From the NCBI GenBank assembly GCA_902782715.1, contig CACZOG010000057.1:1-12895 (forward strand): a stretch of DNA of 12,895 nucleotides, in the 5' to 3' direction. Source of the stretch: an uncultured Lachnospiraceae bacterium (GTDB lineage: Bacteria > Bacillota > Clostridia > Lachnospirales > Lachnospiraceae). Made by a program: the position numbers and the translations under genes. Positions 6,298 through 12,895 of the stretch are shown piece after piece. The notes below the pieces were generated by a model. It saw only the letters and a list, made by a program, of their open reading frames with translations, made no database searches and was not told where the DNA came from. How positions within the stretch are numbered: the first letter of the stretch is position 1; each line of letters starts with the position of its first letter.

Positions 6298-9213
6298 ATG
6301 AGAATTGAGGACTTAAAGAATTACAATATCGTTGAACACAGATTTTTAAAAGACATAAATACTGATTCTTATCTTTTAAGTCATATAAAAACGGGAGCAA
6401 GAGTTATAGTGATGCCCAATGACGAAGAAAATAAAGTCTTTTATATAGCTTTCAGAACTCCTCCGAAAGATTCGACAGGTGTTGCACATATCGTTGAGCA
6501 TACGGTGCTCTGCGGTTCGGATAAATATCCCATTAAGGACCCTTTTGTGGAACTCTGCAAAGGCAGTCTCAATACTTTCCTTAATGCCATGACATATCCG
6601 GATAAAACAGTATATCCCGTTGCAAGCTGCAATGATTTTGATTTTAAGAATCTTATGGATGTTTATCTTGATGCGGTTTTCCATCCGAACATCTACAAAG
6701 AAAAAAAGATCTTTGAACAGGAAGGCTGGCATTACGATCTCGAGAATGAAGATGATGATCTTAAGATAAACGGTGTCGTTTATTCGGAAATGAAAGGAGC
6801 TTTTTCCGACCCCGACGATATTTTCGAACGCCATATTATGAATTCTGTCTTCCCGGATTCGCCTTACGGTGTTGAATCGGGCGGAGATCCGGATGTGATT
6901 CCAAATCTTACATATAAGGATTTCCTTGATTTTCATTCAAAGTATTATCATCCTTCAAACAGTTATATTTTCTTATACGGAAACTGCGATATGGCAGAGA
7001 GACTTGAGTATATCGACAGGGAATATCTCTCGGCTTATGAGCGTATTACGGTTGAATCGGAAATTGCTTCACAGGAGGCCTTTGATAAATGCCGAGAATC
7101 CGTGATCGAATATCCCATAACGGAAGATGAAGATAAGGAAAACAAGACTTATCTTAATCTTACATACTGTGTTTCCGACTACAGGGAAAAAGAACTCCCC
7201 ATAGCATTAAGAGCCTTTGAATATGCTTTCAGCGGAAACCCTGCAGCGAGACTAAGAAAACGCCTTCTGGAAGCAGGTATCGCTTCGGAAGTATATGCTT
7301 CAAGCGACTGTTCCATTAAGCAGAATACATTCGGCTTTTATGCAAAAGGATCTGAAGCGGAGCATAAGGATAAATTCCTTGAGATAATAAAATCCGAGAT
7401 CGAAAGAACAGTTAACGAAGGGTTTGACAAGAAGACGCTTCTTGCTTTCCTTTCAAGAGAGGAATTCAGATTCAGAGAAGCCGATTTCGGAAGGATCCCC
7501 AAAGGACTTGCGTATGGTATCGATCTGCTTGATTCCTGGCTTTATGACGATTCGATGGCATTAACGCATATTGAATGCCTTGATTCGTATGCGTTCTTAA
7601 AGAAGGCGATCGAGAGCGATTATTTCGAGAAGCTTCTTAAAAAATATTTTATCGATAACAGTCACTGCATATTCTGTATGGGCGTACCTGTTAACGGCTT
7701 AACGACCAGGAAGGATAATGAACTTCATGATTCTCTTCAGGAATTAAAGAAGACTTTATCCAAAGATGAGATCGATGCGATAGTAAAAGAGACTAAAGCG
7801 CTTCGCGATTATCAGGAAAGCGAAGACAGAAAAGAAGATCTTGAAAAGATAAAACTTCTTTCCGTTTCGGATATTAAAAAAGAAACAAGGAAAGACAAAA
7901 ATGAAATGTTCGAACTCGACGGAATGCCTTTCCTTAAACAGGATATCTATACTTCCGGCATCGCATATCTTAATCTGCTTTTTGATACCACGAAGATCGG
8001 TGAAGAACATCTGAAATACATATCCGTTTTATCGATCATTCTCGGGAGACTTGATACCGAGAATATGAATTACGGAGATATATCTAACGACATTAAACTT
8101 TACAGCGGCGGAATGAACATGGGCATTAACGGAAACCGCCATATGAAGACCAGAGAGATCTCGACTTATTTTGAAGTGAACGTTAAATTCTTATACGAAA
8201 ACGCTTCGAAAGTATTTGAGATCATGTCAGAAGTTCTTTTAAAAAGCAGATTTGATGATAAAGACAAGATCAAAGAATACTTAAAGGAGATGCGGTCCCA
8301 GGGAGAAAGCATGATAGTAGGCTCGCTTCATAACGAAGCACTGACCAGATCGGCTTCATATTTTGACACCTTCTACAAATTAAAAGAGCAGACAACGGGA
8401 CTTGATTTTGTAAGATTTATAGATGAACTCAACAAAGATCTCGATAAAGCAGCGGATGAAGTTATAGAGGAATTTAAATATCTTGTTCCTCTGATCTTCA
8501 GGAAAGAAAATCTTTTCATCAATCTGACTTCGCCCAAGGATAAGCAGAATGTGCTCGATGATGAACTGATAAAATTTTCAAATTCGCTCTTTAAGGACGA
8601 TTACAAGGAAGAGAAAAATGAGATAATTCTCAACAAGGGCAATGAAGGCATAGTATTCCCGGGACAGGTTCAGTATGTTGCCATGGTCGGTGAATACATA
8701 TCCAAAGGATATAAGTATACGGGAACGCTTAATGTTTTAAGAACCATTCTCGGTTATGATTATCTATGGAGCAATGTCAGGGTGAAGGGTGGTGCTTACG
8801 GATGCTTTGCATCATTTGCGGTATCCGGCCTCGTAAGTCTTGTTTCATACAGAGATCCTCATCTTAACAAGACTTTGGATATTTACAGAGGTTTAAGCGA
8901 TTACTTAAAGTCTTTCGACTGCACGGACAGAGAGATGAATCAGTTTATCATCGGTGCGATTTCAGACATTGATCTGCCTCAGACTCCCTCAACCGAAGGA
9001 AAGACAAACTATGTCAATTACATAATGGGGATCGAAGAAAAAGACCGTCAGAAAGTAAGGGATGAAATGCTTTCCTGTACGAAAGAAGATATCAGGGCTC
9101 TGGCTGATTACGTTAAGGCTGCTTTTGAAGAAGAACACATCTGCGTAATAGGTTCGGAGAATAAGATCAAAGAAAATGCCGATCTTTTCAACACTGTTTC
9201 AAATTTAATTTAA
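6298..9213 (+). CDS. M16C-family zinc metallopeptidase (presequence protease/insulinase type)
   Basis: This 971-residue protein matches the large single-chain M16C peptidases, which degrade short unfolded peptides inside a closed two-half chamber. The inverted zinc motif HxxEH is intact: His64, Glu67 and His68 in AHIVEHTVLCGS, with the third ligand Glu164 in NGVVYSEMKGAFSD. The following KGSLNTFLNAMTYPDKTVYP is typical of this subfamily. In the C-terminal half, VRVKGGAYGCFASF (about residues 827-840) supplies the conserved Arg and Tyr that hold the substrate backbone. A charged helical stretch at ~490-545 is the hinge joining the two halves. There is no signal peptide, so a cytosolic location is expected. 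It lies just after the upstream terminator and no clear promoter was found between them; it may be read through or use a cryptic promoter. In clostridia this family often sits near era-recO. Confidence 0.93.
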   Translation: MRIEDLKNYNIVEHRFLKDINTDSYLLSHIKTGARVIVMPNDEENKVFYIAFRTPPKDSTGVAHIVEHTVLCGSDKYPIKDPFVELCKGSLNTFLNAMTYPDKTVYPVASCNDFDFKNLMDVYLDAVFHPNIYKEKKIFEQEGWHYDLENEDDDLKINGVVYSEMKGAFSDPDDIFERHIMNSVFPDSPYGVESGGDPDVIPNLTYKDFLDFHSKYYHPSNSYIFLYGNCDMAERLEYIDREYLSAYERITVESEIASQEAFDKCRESVIEYPITEDEDKENKTYLNLTYCVSDYREKELPIALRAFEYAFSGNPAARLRKRLLEAGIASEVYASSDCSIKQNTFGFYAKGSEAEHKDKFLEIIKSEIERTVNEGFDKKTLLAFLSREEFRFREADFGRIPKGLAYGIDLLDSWLYDDSMALTHIECLDSYAFLKKAIESDYFEKLLKKYFIDNSHCIFCMGVPVNGLTTRKDNELHDSLQELKKTLSKDEIDAIVKETKALRDYQESEDRKEDLEKIKLLSVSDIKKETRKDKNEMFELDGMPFLKQDIYTSGIAYLNLLFDTTKIGEEHLKYISVLSIILGRLDTENMNYGDISNDIKLYSGGMNMGINGNRHMKTREISTYFEVNVKFLYENASKVFEIMSEVLLKSRFDDKDKIKEYLKEMRSQGESMIVGSLHNEALTRSASYFDTFYKLKEQTTGLDFVRFIDELNKDLDKAADEVIEEFKYLVPLIFRKENLFINLTSPKDKQNVLDDELIKFSNSLFKDDYKEEKNEIILNKGNEGIVFPGQVQYVAMVGEYISKGYKYTGTLNVLRTILGYDYLWSNVRVKGGAYGCFASFAVSGLVSLVSYRDPHLNKTLDIYRGLSDYLKSFDCTDREMNQFIIGAISDIDLPQTPSTEGKTNYVNYIMGIEEKDRQKVRDEMLSCTKEDIRALADYVKAAFEEEHICVIGSENKIKENADLFNTVSNLI

Positions 9214-9314
9214 AAAAACATAAAAAGTTCCATAAAAATGAAATTCAGTTTCGTATATGTATCAGAAACACAAAAGAAAAACTGTTACATATAAAGATTA
9301 ATGGAGGATTGGAT
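9214..9314 (+). other. AT-rich intergenic gap, no confident signal
   Basis: This 101-nt gap is A-rich. I see no convincing terminator: the only pairing is GTTTC (9248-9252) with GAAAC (9264-9268), a 5-bp stem with no T run after it. TATA-like strings occur (9254-9259, 9290-9295) but none has a matching -35 at 16-18 nt. A promoter for the lipoprotein gene is plausible here but cannot be fixed. Confidence 0.4.
9303..9307 (+). promoter_or_regulatory. Shine-Dalgarno site of the lipoprotein gene
   Basis: GGAGG at 9303-9307 is 7 nt before ATG 9315. A TTG at 9309 in the same frame is only 1 nt from it, so ATG 9315 is chosen. Confidence 0.8.
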
Positions 9315-10442
9315 ATGAAAAGAAAAGAACTTATTAAAAGAATCGGCGTGACAACACTCGCTATCGCATCGGTATTTTCACTCGCTGCCTGCTCTTCGGG
9401 TGCAAATGAGGCTGCTACGATGGCTGCGGACGGCGGAATGTATGAGAGTCCCTCGTATGAATTCAATTCCATGGTTGATTACAACGAGAAATACTATGAT
9501 GAAGCTGTAGAATACGAAGACGGCGGAGATTACGGATATGCGACAATGGGTGTTGATTATAATGCCAATGGCGGATTAAATGAAACTCAGGCAAATGCTT
9601 CGGTCGCTAAAAACCGTAAACTTATTAAAACAGTTGATCTCTCGATCGAAACAACCGCATTTGATCTTACGATCGCTGAACTTCAGAAGAAAGTTAACGA
9701 ATGCGGCGGATATATCGAGAACGAATATACATATAACGGAAGCATGTACAACGACAATGCAAAAAGCAAATATGCAAATATTACCGTAAGAGTCGCTGAT
9801 ACATACCTTGATACTTTTGTAAGCGGTGTATCCGGAATAGGAAACGTAACAAGCAAGTCTACATCAACAAATGACGTTACACTTAATTACGTTGACACGG
9901 AAAGCAAAAAAGAAATGTATCTGGCAGAACAGGAAAGCCTTCTCGCACTTCTTGAAAAAGCTGAAACCATTGAAGACATCACATACCTTACAGAACGTCT
10001 TACACAGATCAGATACAACATTGAATCAATGGAGTCAACATTAAGAGTTTATGACGACCTTGTTGATTATGCGACAGTAAACATTAACATCAACGAAGTT
10101 GCAGTTCTTACAACACCTACCGTTGTTGAAGAGAAGACTCCCATGGAAGAACTTAAAGAAGGTTTTGCAGCCAGCGTTCAGGATGTTATCATAGATTTAA
10201 GAGACGGCGCGATCAATTTCGTAATTCGTCTTCCTTACATCATCCGTACACTTGTATGCCTTGCAATCCCTGTTGTTATCATCTTCATCATCGTTATGAT
10301 AGTTATCAAGGCAAGCAAGAAGAAAGCTAAAAAAGGTCAGGAATTCGCTGAAAACATTAAGAAGGACAATAAAATTCTTGAAGAAGCAGCTAAAGCAGAA
10401 GCAAAAGAAAAAGCAGAAGAAAAGACTGATGCTTCAAAATAA
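9315..10442 (+). CDS. DUF4349-type lipoprotein with C-terminal membrane helix
   Basis: This 375-residue envelope protein begins with a lipoprotein signal peptide: basic MKRKELIKR, a hydrophobic core, and lipobox LAAC with Cys26 as the predicted lipidated residue. A Tyr/Asp/Glu/Gly-rich linker (~30-95) follows. The DUF4349 domain (~98-265) contains KLIKTVDLSIET, NECGGYIENEYTYNG, ANITVRVADTYLDTFV and a coiled-coil insert (~195-245, LAEQESLLALLEKAETIEDI), which is the family pattern. A membrane helix (~310-332, rich in Ile/Val) and a Lys/Glu/Ala-rich cytosolic tail (~333-375) end the protein. It would thus be anchored twice: by lipid at its N-terminus and by a helix at its C-terminus. The family has no well-established biochemical role, and none is assigned here. 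era follows after 22 nt, suggesting cotranscription. Confidence 0.88.
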   Translation: MKRKELIKRIGVTTLAIASVFSLAACSSGANEAATMAADGGMYESPSYEFNSMVDYNEKYYDEAVEYEDGGDYGYATMGVDYNANGGLNETQANASVAKNRKLIKTVDLSIETTAFDLTIAELQKKVNECGGYIENEYTYNGSMYNDNAKSKYANITVRVADTYLDTFVSGVSGIGNVTSKSTSTNDVTLNYVDTESKKEMYLAEQESLLALLEKAETIEDITYLTERLTQIRYNIESMESTLRVYDDLVDYATVNININEVAVLTTPTVVEEKTPMEELKEGFAASVQDVIIDLRDGAINFVIRLPYIIRTLVCLAIPVVIIFIIVMIVIKASKKKAKKGQEFAENIKKDNKILEEAAKAEAKEKAEEKTDASK

Positions 10443-10464
10443 TTAATAACGAGAGAAACTTGAA

Positions 10465-11370
10465 ATGGAACAAAAAACAAGATCGGGGTTTGTTTCGATA
10501 ATCGGAAGACCGAATGTCGGAAAAAGCACGCTGATGAATAAGATCATCGGCCAGAAGATAGCGATAACATCAAGCAAACCCCAGACAACAAGAACGAAGA
10601 TTTCCACGGTTTACACCAAAGGAAACACGCAGATGATATTTGTTGACACACCGGGTCTTCACAAGGCAAAGAACAAACTCGGCGAGAACATGGTATCGAC
10701 TGCAAAAAGAACTTTCAACGAATCGGATGTCTGCCTCTACTTAATTGAGGCAGACACCTTTATAGGAGAGCAGGATGAAAACATCCTGTCTCTTTTGCGT
10801 ACTGTAAGCATCCCGATAATCCTTGTTATCAACAAGGTTGACAAGGTCGAAAAAAGCGTAGTTTTCGAGACCATTACGAAGTATAAGGATCTTATTGAAT
10901 TTGCAGAAATAGTACCGCTTTCCGCAAAGACGGGAAGAAATATCGAAACGCTTCTTGAGGTTATCGAAAAATACCTGCCTGAAGGACCTTTTTATTACGA
11001 TCCCGAAACGCTTACGGATCAGCCTGAAAGGCAGATAGTATCGGAGATCATCCGAGAAAAAGGATTAAGATGCCTTGGAGAAGAGATCCCTCACGGTATC
11101 GCAGTCGTGATCGAAAAAATGCAGTTTTCCAAGAACATTGTAGATATCGAAGCCTCGATCATCTGCGAGAGAGAATCTCATAAAGGCATGATAATCGGCA
11201 AAGGCGGAAGCAAGATAAAAGAGATCGGTTCGAAAGCCAGGATCGATATAGAGAAAATGCTTGATAAAAAAGTAAATCTCAAACTTTTTGTTAAGATCAA
11301 AGAAAACTGGAGGGATTCAGATTATCTTTTAAAGAATTTCGGATTAAGCGGTGACGAGGCAGATGAATAA
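10465..11370 (+). CDS. era: GTPase Era, 16S rRNA/30S ribosome assembly factor
   Basis: Era binds the 3' end of 16S rRNA and helps finish the 30S subunit, switching with GTP. The 301-residue length is standard. GTPase motifs are all present: G1 GRPNVGKS (14-21), the G2 segment QTTRTKI (40-46), G3 DTPG (61-64), G4 NKVD (123-126) and G5 SAK (153-155). The C-terminal KH domain has IIGKGGSKIKEIGSKAR (243-259), the RNA-binding loop. The start ATG 10465 has a GAGAG about 9 nt upstream. It overlaps or abuts recO at its 3' end; era-recO pairing is common in Firmicutes. A perfect 10-bp inverted repeat lies within the coding sequence at 10728-10756. Confidence 0.97.
   Translation: MEQKTRSGFVSIIGRPNVGKSTLMNKIIGQKIAITSSKPQTTRTKISTVYTKGNTQMIFVDTPGLHKAKNKLGENMVSTAKRTFNESDVCLYLIEADTFIGEQDENILSLLRTVSIPIILVINKVDKVEKSVVFETITKYKDLIEFAEIVPLSAKTGRNIETLLEVIEKYLPEGPFYYDPETLTDQPERQIVSEIIREKGLRCLGEEIPHGIAVVIEKMQFSKNIVDIEASIICERESHKGMIIGKGGSKIKEIGSKARIDIEKMLDKKVNLKLFVKIKENWRDSDYLLKNFGLSGDEADE
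10728..10756 (+). repeat. Perfect 10-bp inverted repeat inside era
   Basis: TGTCTGCCTC (10728-10737) and GAGGCAGACA (10747-10756) are perfect complements with a 9-nt loop. They encode part of the DVCLYLIEADT strand. No T run follows, so it is not an intrinsic terminator. It may be chance or an mRNA hairpin. Confidence 0.7.
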
Positions 11371-12016
11371 TCCTGTAGAAAATCTTTTGTCGGTTACGGG
11401 AATGGTCATTAAACAGGAACCTATCGGAGAGTTCGACAGAAGAGTAGTTATCCTTACAAAAGAAAAGGGCAAGATATCGGTATTCGCGAAAGGTGCAAGA
11501 AGACAGAATTCGACTCTTGCGGCTTGCACGAATCCTTTTGCTTTTGGGAGATTCACGCTTTTTATCGGAAGAAGCGCCTACTCGTTAAGGGAAGCATTTA
11601 TCGATAACTATTTCGAAAGCATGAGAAACGATGTGAGAATGGCTTTTTACGGAATGTATTTTCTTGAGATCGCAGATTATTATTCAAGAGAAAATTCAGA
11701 TGACGCCGATCTTTTAAGACTGCTTTTCCAGGGTGTCAGGGTGCTTGAGAATCCTATTCATTCGTTAAGATTCGTTAAAGCGGTTTTTGAAATAAAAGCC
11801 ATCCAGATAAACGGTGAACTTCCGATGCCCGATGAAAACAGATTTTCCGCGGGCGTCGTAAAGGCAGTCGGTTTTATTGCCGAATCACCCGTTAACAAAG
11901 TTTTTTCTTTTAAGTTGTCCGAAGAAAGCGAAGAGGGACTTATCACATTTGCGAAAGAGGTATCCGAATTCACTTTTGACAAAAAATTCACTTCGCTTGA
12001 ACTTCTTGATATGTAG
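11363..12016 (+). CDS. recO: DNA repair protein RecO (short form without zinc-finger cysteines)
   Basis: RecO works with RecR to load RecA onto SSB-coated single-stranded DNA and to anneal strands in recombinational repair. The N-terminal OB fold is clear: VTGMVIKQEPIGEFDRRVVI, LTKEKGKISVFAKGARR and NPFAFGRFTLF (residues ~10-70). A helical C-terminal domain follows (YYSRENSDDADLLRLLFQGV, FEIKAIQINGELP). At 217 residues it is shorter than the usual ~240-260. The CxxC...CxxC zinc module found after the 'NGE-P' segment in many Firmicute RecO proteins is missing: the corresponding stretch reads MPDENRFSAGVVKAVGF, and the only cysteine is Cys55. The start is uncertain: ATG 11363 (GAGG at 11356-11359, short spacing) or GTG 11351, both overlapping the era 3' end, which implies translational coupling. 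Confidence 0.88.
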   Translation: MNNPVENLLSVTGMVIKQEPIGEFDRRVVILTKEKGKISVFAKGARRQNSTLAACTNPFAFGRFTLFIGRSAYSLREAFIDNYFESMRNDVRMAFYGMYFLEIADYYSRENSDDADLLRLLFQGVRVLENPIHSLRFVKAVFEIKAIQINGELPMPDENRFSAGVVKAVGFIAESPVNKVFSFKLSEESEEGLITFAKEVSEFTFDKKFTSLELLDM

Positions 12017-12040
12017 AATGACTTCTTTGCATATATTTTC

Positions 12041-12069
12041 TTGAAAAAATACGTACTTATAGTTATAAT
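12041..12069 (+). promoter_or_regulatory. Consensus sigma-A promoter for glyS
   Basis: TTGAAA at 12041-12046 and a perfect TATAAT at 12064-12069 are separated by exactly 17 nt. Transcription would start near 12076, giving a leader of about 38 nt to the glyS ATG. That is too short for a T-box riboswitch. Confidence 0.88.
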
Positions 12070-12113
12070 ATGGTGTATTTTAATTATAAGATTCAGATGA
12101 CCGGAGGTTTATT

Positions 12114-12895
12114 ATGGAAAAATCAATGGATAAAATTGTTGCACTTGCCAAAGGAAGAGGATTTATTTATCCCGGTTCCGAGATTTACGGCGGACTTGCC
12201 AATACATGGGATTACGGCAACCTTGGCGTGGAACTTAAAAATAATGTCAAAAAAGCATGGTGGCAGAAATTCGTACAGGAAAATCCCTACAATGTAGGTG
12301 TTGACTGTGCCATTTTAATGAACCCTCAGACATGGGTTGCATCAGGCCATCTCGGCGGTTTTTCCGATCCTTTGATGGACTGTAAGCAGTGCCACGAAAG
12401 ATTCAGAGCTGACAAACTTATCGAAGATTTCGCCGAAGAGAAAGGCATTACATTACCCAAGCCCATTGATGCATTTTCACAGGATGAGATGATGGCATTT
12501 ATCAAAGACAATGCTGTTCCCTGTCCTACCTGCGGTAAACATGATTTTACGGATATAAGACAGTTTAACCTTATGTTCAAGACATTTCAGGGTGTTACGG
12601 AAGATGCCAAGAATACCGTTTATTTAAGACCTGAAACAGCTCAGGGTATTTTCGTAAACTTTAAGAACGTTCAGAGAACTTCAAGAAAGAAAGTTCCTTT
12701 CGGTATCGGACAGATCGGCAAGTCTTTCAGAAACGAGATCACACCCGGTAACTTTACATTCAGAACAAGAGAGTTTGAACAGATGGAACTTGAGTTCTTC
12801 TGTAAGCCCGGAACCGACCTTGAATGGTTTCAGTACTGGAGAGGCTTCTGCCGTGACTGGTTATTAAGTCTCGGTATCAAAGAAGATGAAATGAG
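12114..12895 (+). CDS. glyS: Glycyl-tRNA synthetase, single-chain dimeric type (3' end outside window)
   Basis: This enzyme charges tRNA-Gly with glycine in the cytoplasm. The frame is open from ATG 12114 to the window edge, giving 260 residues of an expected ~460. It is the eukaryote-like alpha2 class II form, not the alpha2-beta2 form: GRGFIYPGSEIYGGLANTWD (14-33), WVASGHLGGFSDP (74-86), paired CxxC motifs CKQC (90-93) and CPTC (137-140), LRPETAQGIFVNF (171-183) and motif 2 SFRNEITPGNFTFRTREFEQ (204-223). SD GGAGG at 12103-12107 is 6 nt from the ATG. It has its own promoter and lies 97 nt after recO; the gap shows no terminator hairpin, so readthrough from the era-recO unit is also possible. 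Confidence 0.96.
   Translation, partial: MEKSMDKIVALAKGRGFIYPGSEIYGGLANTWDYGNLGVELKNNVKKAWWQKFVQENPYNVGVDCAILMNPQTWVASGHLGGFSDPLMDCKQCHERFRADKLIEDFAEEKGITLPKPIDAFSQDEMMAFIKDNAVPCPTCGKHDFTDIRQFNLMFKTFQGVTEDAKNTVYLRPETAQGIFVNFKNVQRTSRKKVPFGIGQIGKSFRNEITPGNFTFRTREFEQMELEFFCKPGTDLEWFQYWRGFCRDWLLSLGIKEDEM

Noticed and set aside
6376..6936. A 186-codon open frame on the minus strand inside the M16C gene
   Set aside because: It lies entirely antisense to a well-supported peptidase with intact motifs, has no recognisable domain and no good SD; it is a shadow frame.
9248..9268. Possible terminator after the M16C gene
   Set aside because: The stem is only 5 bp with a 12-nt loop and no T run follows.
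9290..9295. TATAAA as a -10 box for the lipoprotein gene
   Set aside because: There is no -35-like hexamer at 16-18 nt and it lies only 8 nt before the SD, so the evidence is too weak.
1..12895. Mobile element, CRISPR array, tRNA or rRNA, prophage or defence island
   Set aside because: No transposase, integrase, direct-repeat array or structural-RNA pattern was seen; gene content is housekeeping and evenly oriented.

Overview
The window looks like a chromosomal housekeeping stretch from a low-to-moderate GC Firmicute, most likely a Lachnospiraceae-type Clostridium relative (Butyrivibrio/Pseudobutyrivibrio-like). This is inferred from gene content, protein style and purine-rich Shine-Dalgarno (SD) sites; no rRNA marker is present. 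All recognised genes lie on the + strand. There is no sign of a mobile element, tRNA, CRISPR array or horizontal island.

Layout. (1) Positions 1-3385 look like one tightly packed operon: the 3' end of ligA (DNA ligase), metA (homoserine O-acyltransferase), a rhomboid/derlin-fold membrane protein with a C-terminal zinc-finger-like tail, a degenerate sigma-70-like protein, and a small protein of unknown function. Gaps are 2-23 nt. (2) A near-consensus extended -10 promoter (3369-3397) drives a long monocistronic gene (3427-6222). It encodes a membrane-anchored c-di-GMP phosphodiesterase with a degenerate GGDEF domain, an intact EAL domain and an unusual C-terminal block of ~28-residue glycine-rich repeats. 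A strong intrinsic terminator (6238-6272) closes it. (3) Positions 6298-12016 hold an M16C zinc peptidase, a DUF4349-type lipoprotein, era (ribosome-assembly GTPase) and recO (recombination mediator). (4) A second consensus promoter (12041-12069) starts glyS (glycyl-tRNA synthetase), which runs off the window end.

How the genes work together: most are core functions (DNA replication and repair, methionine synthesis, peptide turnover, ribosome maturation, tRNA charging). The promising unknowns are the three-gene group downstream of metA (pseudoprotease-like rhomboid, sigma-like protein without promoter-recognition parts, coupled small protein) and the repeat-tailed EAL protein. The first group could be a membrane-linked regulatory unit. 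The second pairs a cytosolic c-di-GMP enzyme with a repeat type that resembles surface-protein solenoids. These functional readings are inference; the domain matches are read by eye without any database search.
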